Source: Neisseriaceae bacterium
Lineage (GTDB): Bacteria > Pseudomonadota > Gammaproteobacteria > Burkholderiales > UBA11063
Assembly: GCA_027371515.1 (NCBI GenBank)
Contig: DAHXMX010000014.1
Coordinates: 1-13,326 of the forward strand
DNA: 13,326 nt
Reading direction: 5' to 3'
Below, in pieces: positions 7,043-13,326 of this stretch. The translations under genes and the position numbers were made by a program. A model generated the notes under the pieces. That model was given only the letters and a program-made list of their open reading frames with translations. It searched no databases and was not told the DNA's origin. The first letter of the stretch is position 1; the number at the start of each line of letters is the position of its first letter.

Positions 7043-7834
7043 ATGTTAAGACAAAGAATCACTACTGCATTAATATTGTTTATTGCAACTGGCGGAGTGC
7101 TTTTTATGGTTCCTGAGCCAGGTTTTGCAATTGCTGCATGGTTTGTATGTTTAATTGGTATATATGAATTAACTAATATGTATCAATTTAATAAGTTGAA
7201 TCAAATTGGCTTAATGTTAACGTCAACTGGTTTAGCAATGATTTTATATGCAGTACCTTATGATTTTAGTCAGATAGTACGTATTGTGTCGGTCATAATG
7301 TGGTGTTTTATTGTGCCTGGCATTTTAACGTGGCGTCCGCAAAAATTTAATCATTCAATAATTAGTGTATTTGCTATTTTAATTTTTATTCCAGCATTTT
7401 ATGCGTTAGTTAAATTATATTGGTTACTTGGTCCATGGCGTTTAGTAAGTATTATGGCAATTGCTTGGATCGCTGATATTGGTGCATTTTTTGTTGGACG
7501 TAAATTTGGTAAGCAAAAACTTGCTATTAATATAAGTCCGGGGAAGAGCGTTGAAGGTGCAATTGGTGGATTGATCTTCGTAGGTATGTATTTATTTATT
7601 CTAAAATTATTTAATACAACAATTTATTTATATAGCATAGGTGCCGTATTTAAGTTTAGTATGATTCTGACTTCAGTAAGTATTGTTGGTGATTTATTTG
7701 AGTCATGGTTAAAGCGTGTGGCTAAGGTGAAAGATAGTGGTACTATATTGCCAGGGCATGGCGGTGTTTTTGACCGTATTGATAGCTTGGTTGCTGTATT
7801 AGCAATTGCTTTTGCTTTGATTTGGGTTGGGTAA
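7043..7834 (+). CDS. cdsA: Phosphatidate cytidylyltransferase (CDP-diglyceride synthase)
   Basis: CdsA converts phosphatidic acid and CTP to CDP-diacylglycerol, the branch-point precursor of all bacterial phospholipids, in the inner membrane. The 263-residue protein is rich in hydrophobic segments (about 6-20, 28-44, 55-71, 80-96, 106-127, 134-150, 173-190, 205-219 and 246-262). The C-terminal family signature spans residues 221-247, with LKR, KDSG, LPGHGG and FDRIDS in order, which is diagnostic. An AAGGA site at 7030-7034 inside the end of uppS serves its ATG. Its substrate is the product of PlsC encoded at 1024. dxr begins 4 nt after the stop. Confidence 0.95.
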   Translation: MLRQRITTALILFIATGGVLFMVPEPGFAIAAWFVCLIGIYELTNMYQFNKLNQIGLMLTSTGLAMILYAVPYDFSQIVRIVSVIMWCFIVPGILTWRPQKFNHSIISVFAILIFIPAFYALVKLYWLLGPWRLVSIMAIAWIADIGAFFVGRKFGKQKLAINISPGKSVEGAIGGLIFVGMYLFILKLFNTTIYLYSIGAVFKFSMILTSVSIVGDLFESWLKRVAKVKDSGTILPGHGGVFDRIDSLVAVLAIAFALIWVG

Positions 7835-7838
7835 TTTA

Positions 7839-9005
7839 ATGCAAAATATTGTTATCCTAGGTAGTACCGGTAGTATTGGTAAAAGCACTTTAAATGTAAT
7901 AGATTTAAATTTAGATAAATACACAATATATGCATTGGTGGCAAATAATGATGTAGAAGGTTTATTTAATCAATGTATAAAATATAAACCTAAGTATGCC
8001 ATAATTGCAAATACTGACAAATATGCTCAACTATGTCAATTAATTAAAGATTCACGTTTAAATACTCAGGTTTTGGCTGGTGATTTGGCAATTGCAGAAA
8101 TAGTTGGGCATGAAGATGTAGATATAGTAATGTCTGCAATAGTAGGAAGTAAAGGCTTATTGCCAACTTATAAAGCACTTCAGCATGGTAAGAAAGTGTT
8201 GTTAGCTAATAAAGAATCATTAGTTGCAGGTGGCAAATTGATTATGGATGCAAGAAAAAATCATCCACAAGCAATGTTATTACCGGTTGATAGTGAACAT
8301 AATGCTATATTTCAATGTTTACCTGAAAATTACTTAGTTAATAAAACTCAAATAAATAAAATTATCTTAACTGCTTCAGGAGGACCATTTCGCTGCTATA
8401 CACGTGAACAATTAATAAATATTAGCTCTAAAGAAGCAATTAAGCATCCAAATTGGTCTATGGGGCGCAAAATATCGGTCGATAGCAGTACCCTTATGAA
8501 TAAAGGTCTTGAGTTAATTGAAGCATATTGGTTATTTGATATCCCATTAGATAAAATAGATGTAATAATACATCCACAAAGTATTATTCATTCGATGGTA
8601 GAGTATATTGATGGGTCTATTCTTGCTCAAATGAGTACCCCAGATATGCAGATACCAATTGCTTATTCCTTAGCTTATCCGAATAGAATTAAGTCTGGTT
8701 CAAAGAGTTTAGATTTTACTTCTTTATCAAATCTAAGTTTTGAAAAACCTGATTTAGATAAATTCCCATGTTTAAGATTAGCCATTGAATCATTACAGCA
8801 TGGCAAAGCAATGCCTTTGATATTAAATGCAGCCAATGAAATTGCTGTTGATGCTTTTTTACAAGATAATATTGGCTTTTATGATATCAATCGAATCGTC
8901 GAAAAAGCAATGCAACAGTTTAATAACTACGATTATAATTCAGTAGATGATGTATTACAGATTGATCATGAAGTTAGAAGGTTTAGCCAAACATTAATAC
9001 AATAG
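7839..9005 (+). CDS. dxr: 1-deoxy-D-xylulose 5-phosphate reductoisomerase
   Basis: Dxr performs the first committed step of the MEP pathway, converting deoxyxylulose 5-phosphate to 2-C-methylerythritol 4-phosphate with NADPH, and is the target of fosmidomycin. The 388-residue protein shows the NADPH-binding loop GSTGSIG at 8-14, LANKES at 122-127, the metal-site motif DSEHN at 151-155 (Asp151, Glu153), SGGPFR at 180-185, KHPNWSMG at 202-209 and SSTLMNKGLELIEA at 216-229 with the third metal-site Glu. ATG 7839 is chosen over an in-frame TTG at 7827 because MQNIVILGSTG matches the usual family start and a G-rich stretch (7824-7831) is placed as a ribosome site. It closes the frr-uppS-cdsA-dxr set; the customary next genes rseP and bamA do not follow. 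Confidence 0.96.
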   Translation: MQNIVILGSTGSIGKSTLNVIDLNLDKYTIYALVANNDVEGLFNQCIKYKPKYAIIANTDKYAQLCQLIKDSRLNTQVLAGDLAIAEIVGHEDVDIVMSAIVGSKGLLPTYKALQHGKKVLLANKESLVAGGKLIMDARKNHPQAMLLPVDSEHNAIFQCLPENYLVNKTQINKIILTASGGPFRCYTREQLINISSKEAIKHPNWSMGRKISVDSSTLMNKGLELIEAYWLFDIPLDKIDVIIHPQSIIHSMVEYIDGSILAQMSTPDMQIPIAYSLAYPNRIKSGSKSLDFTSLSNLSFEKPDLDKFPCLRLAIESLQHGKAMPLILNAANEIAVDAFLQDNIGFYDINRIVEKAMQQFNNYDYNSVDDVLQIDHEVRRFSQTLIQ

Positions 9006-9063
9006 AGAGTAACTATGTAATTTGGTGTACATTTTATTTCTCAAAGGCTTTATTTCTAAATTT

Positions 9064-9693
9064 CTAGCTTTCAAGTATATATATATAGGGATTTTTATTC
9101 GGGTCTAACCATGTAAGTAATTCTTTTAAATCATCGTATGACATAGCTATGCATCCATCTGTACTTTTGTTTTTTGCTTTCCAAATATGTACAAAAATAG
9201 CACTACCCATATTGGGTACTACTGGGTGCATATTGTATTCAACAACTATGCCTAGGTCATAACATTCATCATTACGATACATTTTTTCATAGCTCTTTGC
9301 ATCAGTATCACCTTGCACCCATGTATTATATTGAGGATGTAATGGATCATCAATAAATTTATCTTTTGAATCTATTTCACGATAAGGCATTTTTATATAT
9401 TTAGGCTTAGCATTTATTCCAAACGCAGTGCCAAGTTTATATAATCCAATTGGAGTTTTACCGTCAGCTTCGACTTTCTGATTAGTTATTCCGTTACGCC
9501 CAAGACTAACTGGTATAGTATCAAACTTTTCTTCCCATACTTCACCATTTTTTTCAAAAGCATACAGCGAACCACGTGAAGAATTTTGCATTGCTGTAAC
9601 TAAAATCACTTGTTCTACTTTAAGTGGTAAGGTAAAATGCTTTGATTCTAACTTAAATACAAAATCATCTTCATTTTTTAACTTGTCAGCCAT
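9064..9693 (-). CDS. YkuD-family L,D-transpeptidase homologue without visible signal peptide
   Basis: The 209-residue protein resembles the YkuD/ErfK L,D-transpeptidase group, in particular the COG3786-like branch as I remember it. Family enzymes form 3-3 peptidoglycan crosslinks or attach proteins to murein through a cysteine acyl-enzyme. Seen here are DGKTPIGLYKLG at 77-88, WVQGD at 125-129, FVHIW with His169, and STDGCIAM with the presumed nucleophile Cys181. The canonical SHGC-N motif is thus TDGC. The N-terminus is charged (MADKLKNEDD) and lacks a hydrophobic leader. In the same frame upstream there is no ATG, GTG or TTG before a stop at 9727-9729, so no longer start with a leader exists. 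An AAGG site lies about 10 nt before the ATG. It is the only minus-strand gene, convergent with dxr and divergent from waaF. The fold assignment is fairly firm, the enzymatic role inferred. Confidence 0.78.
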   Translation of the reverse strand: MADKLKNEDDFVFKLESKHFTLPLKVEQVILVTAMQNSSRGSLYAFEKNGEVWEEKFDTIPVSLGRNGITNQKVEADGKTPIGLYKLGTAFGINAKPKYIKMPYREIDSKDKFIDDPLHPQYNTWVQGDTDAKSYEKMYRNDECYDLGIVVEYNMHPVVPNMGSAIFVHIWKAKNKSTDGCIAMSYDDLKELLTWLDPNKNPYIYILES

Positions 9694-9728
9694 TTGTTTT
9701 AACCTTAAATAATTAAATTCAGATGTTT

Positions 9729-9737
9729 ATTTTATCA
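9729..9737 (-). promoter_or_regulatory. Candidate extended -10 promoter element for the L,D-transpeptidase gene
   Basis: Read on the minus strand this is TGATAAAAT, identical to the element before smpB. The region 17 bp upstream has no good -35. The implied start near 9722 leaves a leader of about 29 nt before the ATG at 9693. Confidence 0.4.
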
Positions 9738-9821
9738 TATTATTAAAATTGTGCGCTAAATACATTAAATTTTAGTTACCACAAGTATTGATTTTGTTCC
9801 CAACTTAATTCTATTGTGGTT

Positions 9822-9827
9822 TATAAT
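9822..9827 (+). promoter_or_regulatory. Candidate -10 element for waaF
   Basis: A perfect TATAAT lies 61 nt before the waaF ATG. No convincing -35 is found at 16-18 bp (CCCAAC at 9799-9804), and a TG lies 3 nt, not 1 nt, before it. Since waaF is preceded by a divergent gene it needs a promoter here, which raises the prior. Confidence 0.33.
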
Positions 9828-9888
9828 TACTCATAATATTTACTAAACATATTATTAGCTAATTAGGATGTATGATTTGGAAGTGTAA

Positions 9889-10884
9889 ATGTATAAAGTA
9901 TTGATAATCGCTCCATCGTGGGTGGGTGACTTAGTAATGAGTCAGACTTTATTTAAAATGTTGAGAGCTAAATATGGTGATAGTTTAGTATTAGATGTAT
10001 TTGCTAATAGCTGGGCTAGTAGTATTTTGTCTCGTATGCCAGAAGTAAATAATGTAATCATAAATCCATTTCAACATAAAGAATTAGCAATTATTAAACG
10101 GATTAAATTGGGTCTGTCATTACGCTCTAAAGGTTATGATCAACTTTTTGTTTTGCCTAATTCAATTAAGTCAGTTATTATGCCAATGTTTAGTAAAATA
10201 GCTAAACGAACTGGGTTTGTTGGCGAGTTTCGGTATGGTTTATTAAATGAAATTTATAAGCTTGACAAAGTGAAACTACCATTAATGATTGATAGATTTT
10301 GTGCATTAGCTAATAATGGGAATAAACCACACCATATTTCATATCCTAAACTATTGATTAATCGTGACAATCAATTATCGCTTGTAGCTAAATTTGGAAT
10401 AAATATTAATCGTCCCATTTTAATTTTTTGCCCAGCTGCGGAATATGGACCAGCTAAACGTTGGCCACCTGATTATTTTGCGCAACTAGCTAATCTTAAT
10501 CCAAATAAACAAATTATTATTTTAGGTTCAAGTAAGGATATTAAGTTAAGTCAAGAAATTATTGTTAATATCAAAGATAAAACACAAGTTTTTGATTTAT
10601 GTGGCAAAACGAATTTAGCTGACGCAATAGATGTGATTGGTTTAAGCCAAGTAGTGGTTACTAATGATTCAGGGCTTATGCATATAGCATCAGCTGTTGA
10701 TGTTGAAGTTATAGCGATTTATGGTTCTTCTACGCCAAATTTTACTCCACCATTAACTAAAAAAGCACATATTCTTCATTTGGGCTTAGAATGCTCACCT
10801 TGTTTTGCGCGAGTATGTAGATTTGGTCATTATAATTGTTTAAACCAAATAAAACCACAAATGATAAATGATTTAATAAACTAA
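9889..10884 (+). CDS. waaF: ADP-heptose:LPS heptosyltransferase II
   Basis: WaaF is a GT-B fold, family GT9 glycosyltransferase that adds the second heptose to the LPS inner core at the cytoplasmic face of the inner membrane. The 331-residue protein has the N-terminal acceptor motif APSWVGDLVMSQ (residues 8-19, Asp14). CPAAEYGPAKRWP at 181-193 is the typical WaaF donor-side segment, NDSGLMHIASA lies at 259-269 (Asp260), and the C-terminal cysteine set is Cys302, Cys305, Cys310 and Cys317. These favour heptosyltransferase II over WaaC or WaaQ. An in-frame TAA directly before the ATG fixes the start; TTGGAAG at 9878-9884 serves as ribosome site. The substrate comes from the pathway that includes GmhB (477-1022). 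It stands alone, with 130 nt before the next gene. Confidence 0.92.
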   Translation: MYKVLIIAPSWVGDLVMSQTLFKMLRAKYGDSLVLDVFANSWASSILSRMPEVNNVIINPFQHKELAIIKRIKLGLSLRSKGYDQLFVLPNSIKSVIMPMFSKIAKRTGFVGEFRYGLLNEIYKLDKVKLPLMIDRFCALANNGNKPHHISYPKLLINRDNQLSLVAKFGININRPILIFCPAAEYGPAKRWPPDYFAQLANLNPNKQIIILGSSKDIKLSQEIIVNIKDKTQVFDLCGKTNLADAIDVIGLSQVVVTNDSGLMHIASAVDVEVIAIYGSSTPNFTPPLTKKAHILHLGLECSPCFARVCRFGHYNCLNQIKPQMINDLIN

Positions 10885-10932
10885 AATATATCTTTGATCT
10901 AACATATTGAATTGCTTGATTTATATTGTTTA

Positions 10933-10961
10933 TGGTCATGATTGAGTTGAAATCATATAAT
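10933..10961 (+). promoter_or_regulatory. Candidate sigma-70 promoter of the DUF47-pit operon, with a palindrome in the spacer
   Basis: TGGTCA (10933-10938, four of six matches to the -35 consensus) is followed after 17 bp by a perfect TATAAT (10956-10961). This is the best two-part promoter seen in the window. A 6-bp inverted repeat, ATGATT (10938-10943) and AATCAT (10951-10956) with a 7-nt centre, fills the spacer and touches both hexamers, as an operator would. The implied start is near 10968, giving a leader of about 47 nt. No clear Pho box (paired CTGTCAT-like repeats) can be made out. Confidence 0.5.
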
Positions 10962-11014
10962 TTATTTGTATTGCTATGATAAGATAACATCTTGAGAGTA
11001 TTAGGAGATTATAT

Positions 11015-11662
11015 ATGCTTAGAAAATTAATTAAATCAATAATCCCAAATAAAGGTGATATTTTTTATGATTTGTTTGAGGATGGAGCAATTAATGCACA
11101 TGAGGCAGCAAAATTATTGGTTGAGATCTTAAAAAATACTAATAACAATGACCCACAACAATTATTTGCAAACTCTAAATCGTTAAAACAAAAATCAAAT
11201 GCGATCAATAAGCGAGTTTTACATGCGCTTAATTATATGTTTATTACACCTATTGATCGTGGTGATATTCAAGAATTGGCAAATTTATTAAATAAATTAA
11301 CCAAGCGTATTGTTAAAATTAGTATTAAGCTTAAAATTTACAATATAGATGCTCATGCAGATGATTGTTTAATTAAGAATGCTAATACTTTAGTTGATAT
11401 AACACGTTATTTGGTTGACTCTACAAAAGGATTGAAAAGTTCTGATGCAGATAAAATTCGTTATGCTTGTGAAAAAATTAATGAATTGGAAGAAAATGGT
11501 ATTGAAGATTTTCGTTTTGCAATGAATGAAATGTATTCAGGTAGGTTTGATACTTTTATGATTATGAAATTAGAAGAAATTTATAAAAGTATTGATGTTG
11601 CCATAGAGTCTAGTGTCGCGGCATCTGATTTATTATTACAAGTATCGGTTAAAAGTATCTAA
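11015..11662 (+). CDS. DUF47 (PhoU-like) protein, likely regulator of the phosphate transporter
   Basis: This 215-residue, all-helical protein belongs to the DUF47/PhoU-related family, whose genes very often sit directly before a PiT-type phosphate transporter and are thought to modulate it. Seen here are the N-terminal pattern RKLIKSIIPNKGDIFYDLFED, the AHEAAKLL helix, PIDRGDIQELANLLNKL near the middle (residues 77-93) and a C-terminal helix with SSVAASDLLLQVSVKSI. The PIDRxDI-type segment is characteristic of the family. An excellent AGGAGA site at 11003-11008 precedes the ATG. The pit gene starts 17 nt downstream, so the pair is an operon. The biochemical mechanism is unknown, and the regulatory role is inferred from family context. 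Confidence 0.88.
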   Translation: MLRKLIKSIIPNKGDIFYDLFEDGAINAHEAAKLLVEILKNTNNNDPQQLFANSKSLKQKSNAINKRVLHALNYMFITPIDRGDIQELANLLNKLTKRIVKISIKLKIYNIDAHADDCLIKNANTLVDITRYLVDSTKGLKSSDADKIRYACEKINELEENGIEDFRFAMNEMYSGRFDTFMIMKLEEIYKSIDVAIESSVAASDLLLQVSVKSI

Positions 11663-11679
11663 ATTTAGGGAGACACTTA

Positions 11680-12678
11680 ATGGGTATTCCATTATTAGCA
11701 ATATTGTTGATAATTATTGCACTTGCATTTGAATTCAGTAATGGCTTTCATGATACCTCAAATGCAGTTGCAACATCTATTGCAACACGTTCGTTAGAGC
11801 CGTTTCAGGCAATATCATTATCGGCGTTATTTAATTTAATTGGTGCTTTAAGTGGAACTGCTGTTGCTGTTACTATTGCGAAAGGTTTTGCTGATCCGTC
11901 ATTAGCAAGTCATGAAGTCATTTTATCTGCACTGTTATCAGCAATAACGTGGAATTTAGTTACTTGGTATTTTGGGATGCCATCTAGTTCTTCACATGCT
12001 TTAATTGGTGGATTGGTTGGTGCTATTATGTTTCAATCTGGTGTGTCAGTTATTAATTTTGGGGCAATATTGAATAAGGTGATATTACCAATGATAGCAT
12101 TTCCAATCATTGGCTTTTTTATGGCTATATTAATTGTTTTTGTATTAATGCGAATATTTAAAAATTCAAACCCGAGAAAAACTAATAATTATATTCGTGA
12201 GTTTCAAGTTTTATCTACTGCTTTTTTATCTTTTAGTCATGGAGCAAATGATGCTCAAAAGACGATGGGTATTATTACATTAACTTTATTTAATTATCAT
12301 TTAATTAAAACCCCTGAAGTGCCAGATTGGGTAATATTTGCTTGTGCGATTTGTATGGCATTAGGCACATTTTCTGGTGGAGTTAAGATTATTAAAACTT
12401 TAAGTACTCGTGTTGCTAAAATAAAACCTGCTAGTGGATTGGCAGCTGAATTAAGTTCAGCATTTATATTATTTGCTGCATCTCGCTTTGGTATGCCATT
12501 GAGTACTACCCATGCAGTATCTGGAGCTATTATGGGAGCAGGTAGTGCTGGTGGTGGTGTTGGGGTAAACTGGGGTGTCGTACGTAGTATGGTTATAGCT
12601 TGGGTAGTTACTTTCCCATTATGTGTTTTATTATCTGGATTTTTTCTATATTTAGTACATCTTTTAAATCTTAATTAA
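11680..12678 (+). CDS. pit: Low-affinity inorganic phosphate transporter, PiT family
   Basis: PiT proteins import phosphate, usually as a metal-phosphate complex or with protons, across the inner membrane. The 332-residue protein carries the two inverted family signatures: NGFHDTSNAVAT at 21-32 and HGANDAQKTMG at 187-197. Each is followed later by a paired loop, PSSSSHALIGG at 101-111 and PLSTTHAVSGAIMG at 263-276. About ten hydrophobic segments are visible, with a short cytoplasmic-type basic linker near 159-173. The length matches the compact bacterial PiT members that pair with DUF47, and is shorter than E. coli PitA (about 500 residues). AGGGAGA at 11667-11673 is its ribosome site. It is the second gene of the DUF47-pit operon. 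Confidence 0.93.
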   Translation: MGIPLLAILLIIIALAFEFSNGFHDTSNAVATSIATRSLEPFQAISLSALFNLIGALSGTAVAVTIAKGFADPSLASHEVILSALLSAITWNLVTWYFGMPSSSSHALIGGLVGAIMFQSGVSVINFGAILNKVILPMIAFPIIGFFMAILIVFVLMRIFKNSNPRKTNNYIREFQVLSTAFLSFSHGANDAQKTMGIITLTLFNYHLIKTPEVPDWVIFACAICMALGTFSGGVKIIKTLSTRVAKIKPASGLAAELSSAFILFAASRFGMPLSTTHAVSGAIMGAGSAGGGVGVNWGVVRSMVIAWVVTFPLCVLLSGFFLYLVHLLNLN

Positions 12679-12691
12679 ATTTATCTTATTT

Positions 12692-12704
12692 ATTTACCGT
12701 AAAT
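12692..12704 (+). promoter_or_regulatory. Palindrome in the -35 region of the candidate eno promoter
   Basis: ATTTAC (12692-12697) and GTAAAT (12699-12704) are perfect 6-bp arms around a single C. The position overlaps where the -35 of the eno promoter would be, which has no good hexamer. It could be a repressor or activator site; chance is not excluded. Confidence 0.33.
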
Positions 12705-12719
12705 TGTGTTTGAAATTTT

Positions 12720-12728
12720 TGGTATAAT
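12720..12728 (+). promoter_or_regulatory. Extended -10 promoter element for eno
   Basis: TGGTATAAT is a perfect TGn-TATAAT extended -10. The 17-bp-upstream position has only a poor -35, which extended -10 promoters tolerate. The implied start near 12735 gives a leader of about 29 nt ending with the AAAAGGAA ribosome site (12751-12758). Confidence 0.55.
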
Positions 12729-12763
12729 AACTAGTATTAATATTTGAAATAAAAGGAATTACA

Positions 12764-13326
12764 ATGTCTATGATTATATCTGTTCGTGGGCGTGAAATAC
12801 TAGATTCACGTGGGTTACCAACGGTTGAGGCTGAAATAACGCTAGATTCGGGTGTTATAGGTTTAGCTTCCGTTCCTTCTGGTGCATCTACTGGAACTCG
12901 TGAAGCTTTAGAGCTACGTGATGGAGATAATAGCCGTTATAACGGTAAAGGTGTATTAAAAGCAGTTAGCAATATTAATAATATTATTGCACCTGAATTA
13001 GAAGGTTTTGATGCTTTTGATCAAACAGGTTTAGATCAGCTAATGATAGCATTAGATGGTACTGACAATAAGAGTAAACTTGGAGCAAATGCTATTTTAG
13101 CAGTATCAGTTGCGGCTGCTCAAGCTATGAGTAATGAGCTTGGAATTCCGTTATATCGTTATGTTGGTGGTTTAGGGAAAAAAGTATTGCCAGTACCGAT
13201 GATGAATGTAATTAATGGTGGAGCTCATGCAAATAATAATCTTGACATTCAGGAGTTCTTGATATTGCCTGTTGGTGCCACTAAATTTAGTGAAGCATTA
13301 CGCATTGGGTCAGAAGTATTTCATGC
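12764..13326 (+). CDS. eno: Enolase, N-terminal part (partial, runs off the right edge)
   Basis: Enolase interconverts 2-phosphoglycerate and phosphoenolpyruvate in glycolysis and is also a degradosome partner in some bacteria. About 187 residues are present, somewhat under half of the usual 430. Visible are REILDSRG near the start, the mobile substrate loop SGASTG at 39-44, LGANAILAVS at 106-115, PVPMMNVINGGAHANNNLDIQEF at 143-165 with His155, Gln163 and the catalytic-region Glu164, and EALRIGSEVFHA at the edge. Two usually conserved residues differ: the Asn of DSRGNPT is Leu18, and the Arg of the GRA motif before VPSGAST is Leu34. The first ATG is chosen because MSMIISVRGREIL aligns with family starts; a second in-frame ATG lies at 12770. 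The gene has its own strong promoter candidate upstream. Confidence 0.95.
   Translation, partial: MSMIISVRGREILDSRGLPTVEAEITLDSGVIGLASVPSGASTGTREALELRDGDNSRYNGKGVLKAVSNINNIIAPELEGFDAFDQTGLDQLMIALDGTDNKSKLGANAILAVSVAAAQAMSNELGIPLYRYVGGLGKKVLPVPMMNVINGGAHANNNLDIQEFLILPVGATKFSEALRIGSEVFH

Larger units (their letters stand above)
9694..9888. other. Divergent intergenic region between the L,D-transpeptidase gene and waaF
   Basis: This 195-nt AT-rich space is the longest non-coding stretch in the window. It holds a candidate minus-strand extended -10 (9729-9737), a candidate plus-strand -10 (9822-9827) and an all-AT inverted repeat (9833-9839 with 9849-9855). No RNA gene, terminator hairpin or short coding frame with a ribosome site was recognised. 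Confidence 0.6.

Noticed and set aside
7827..7838. TTG start four codons before the dxr ATG
   Set aside because: The family N-terminus begins at the ATG 7839, and the G-rich stretch around 7827 serves better as its ribosome site.
9006..9063. Bidirectional terminator between convergent dxr and the L,D-transpeptidase gene
   Set aside because: Expected on logic, but no stable stem was found; AAAGGCT and AGCTTT pair only partly across a long loop.
9833..9855. Inverted repeat ATAATAT-9-ATATTAT before waaF
   Set aside because: Arms are pure A/T and 7 bp long in a very AT-rich gap; no promoter feature coincides closely, so chance is the simplest reading.
10933..10956. Pho box before DUF47-pit
   Set aside because: TGGTCAT resembles one half-site (CTGTCAT) at five of seven positions, but the second half-site after 4 nt matches only two of seven.
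10757..10990. Minus-strand open frame covering the end of waaF and the gap after it
   Set aside because: It overlaps the waaF cysteine motif and the DUF47-pit promoter region, has no family features, and no clear ribosome site on the minus strand.

Overview
The window looks like core chromosome of an AT-rich Gram-negative bacterium. By eye G+C is about one third or less, with strong A/T preference at third codon positions. Genes for the lipopolysaccharide (LPS) inner core (gmhB, waaF), a polyprenyl diphosphate synthase of IspB type and a PlsC with an HX4E motif point to a proteobacterium. The order glyS-gmhB-plsC and the Neisseria-like enolase N-terminus suggest a betaproteobacterium, possibly of Neisseriales type, with an unusually low G+C. 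This placement is inference; no 16S rRNA gene is present to settle it.

Layout. (1) 1-4166: a tightly packed + strand run, glyS (3' end), gmhB, plsC, rsmE and a fused permease/ATPase ABC transporter of the SbmA/BacA-YddA type. Gaps are 1-2 nt or there are 8-nt overlaps, so this is very probably one transcript. (2) 4217-5713: ispB and smpB, each with short upstream spaces carrying candidate extended -10 promoters. (3) 5774-9005: frr-uppS-cdsA-dxr, a classic envelope/isoprenoid cluster. The usual upstream rpsB-tsf-pyrH and downstream rseP-bamA are absent. (4) 9064-9693: the only minus-strand gene, a YkuD-type L,D-transpeptidase homologue without a visible signal peptide, convergent with dxr and divergent from waaF. 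(5) 9889-10884: waaF. (6) 11015-12678: a PhoU-like DUF47 regulator and a PiT phosphate transporter as a two-gene operon. (7) 12764-13326: the 5' end of eno.

How the genes fit together. Dxr makes MEP-pathway precursor, while IspB and UppS extend isoprenoids to the quinone tail and to undecaprenyl diphosphate, the carrier for peptidoglycan and O-antigen. PlsC and CdsA are successive steps in phospholipid synthesis (phosphatidate, then CDP-diacylglycerol). GmhB and WaaF belong to heptose supply and transfer for the LPS core. GlyS, RsmE, SmpB and Frr serve translation. Most of the window is therefore envelope building plus translation.

I saw no mobile element, CRISPR array, tRNA, rRNA, riboswitch or toxin-antitoxin module, and no convincing novel system. 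No gap exceeds 195 nt. No textbook GC-rich hairpin plus U-tract terminator was found. The points worth a second look are modest: palindromes lying on candidate promoters (ispB, DUF47-pit, eno), recurring extended -10 motifs, synteny breaks around frr and dxr, the leaderless L,D-transpeptidase homologue, and a few substitutions in usually conserved motifs (Eno, RsmE).
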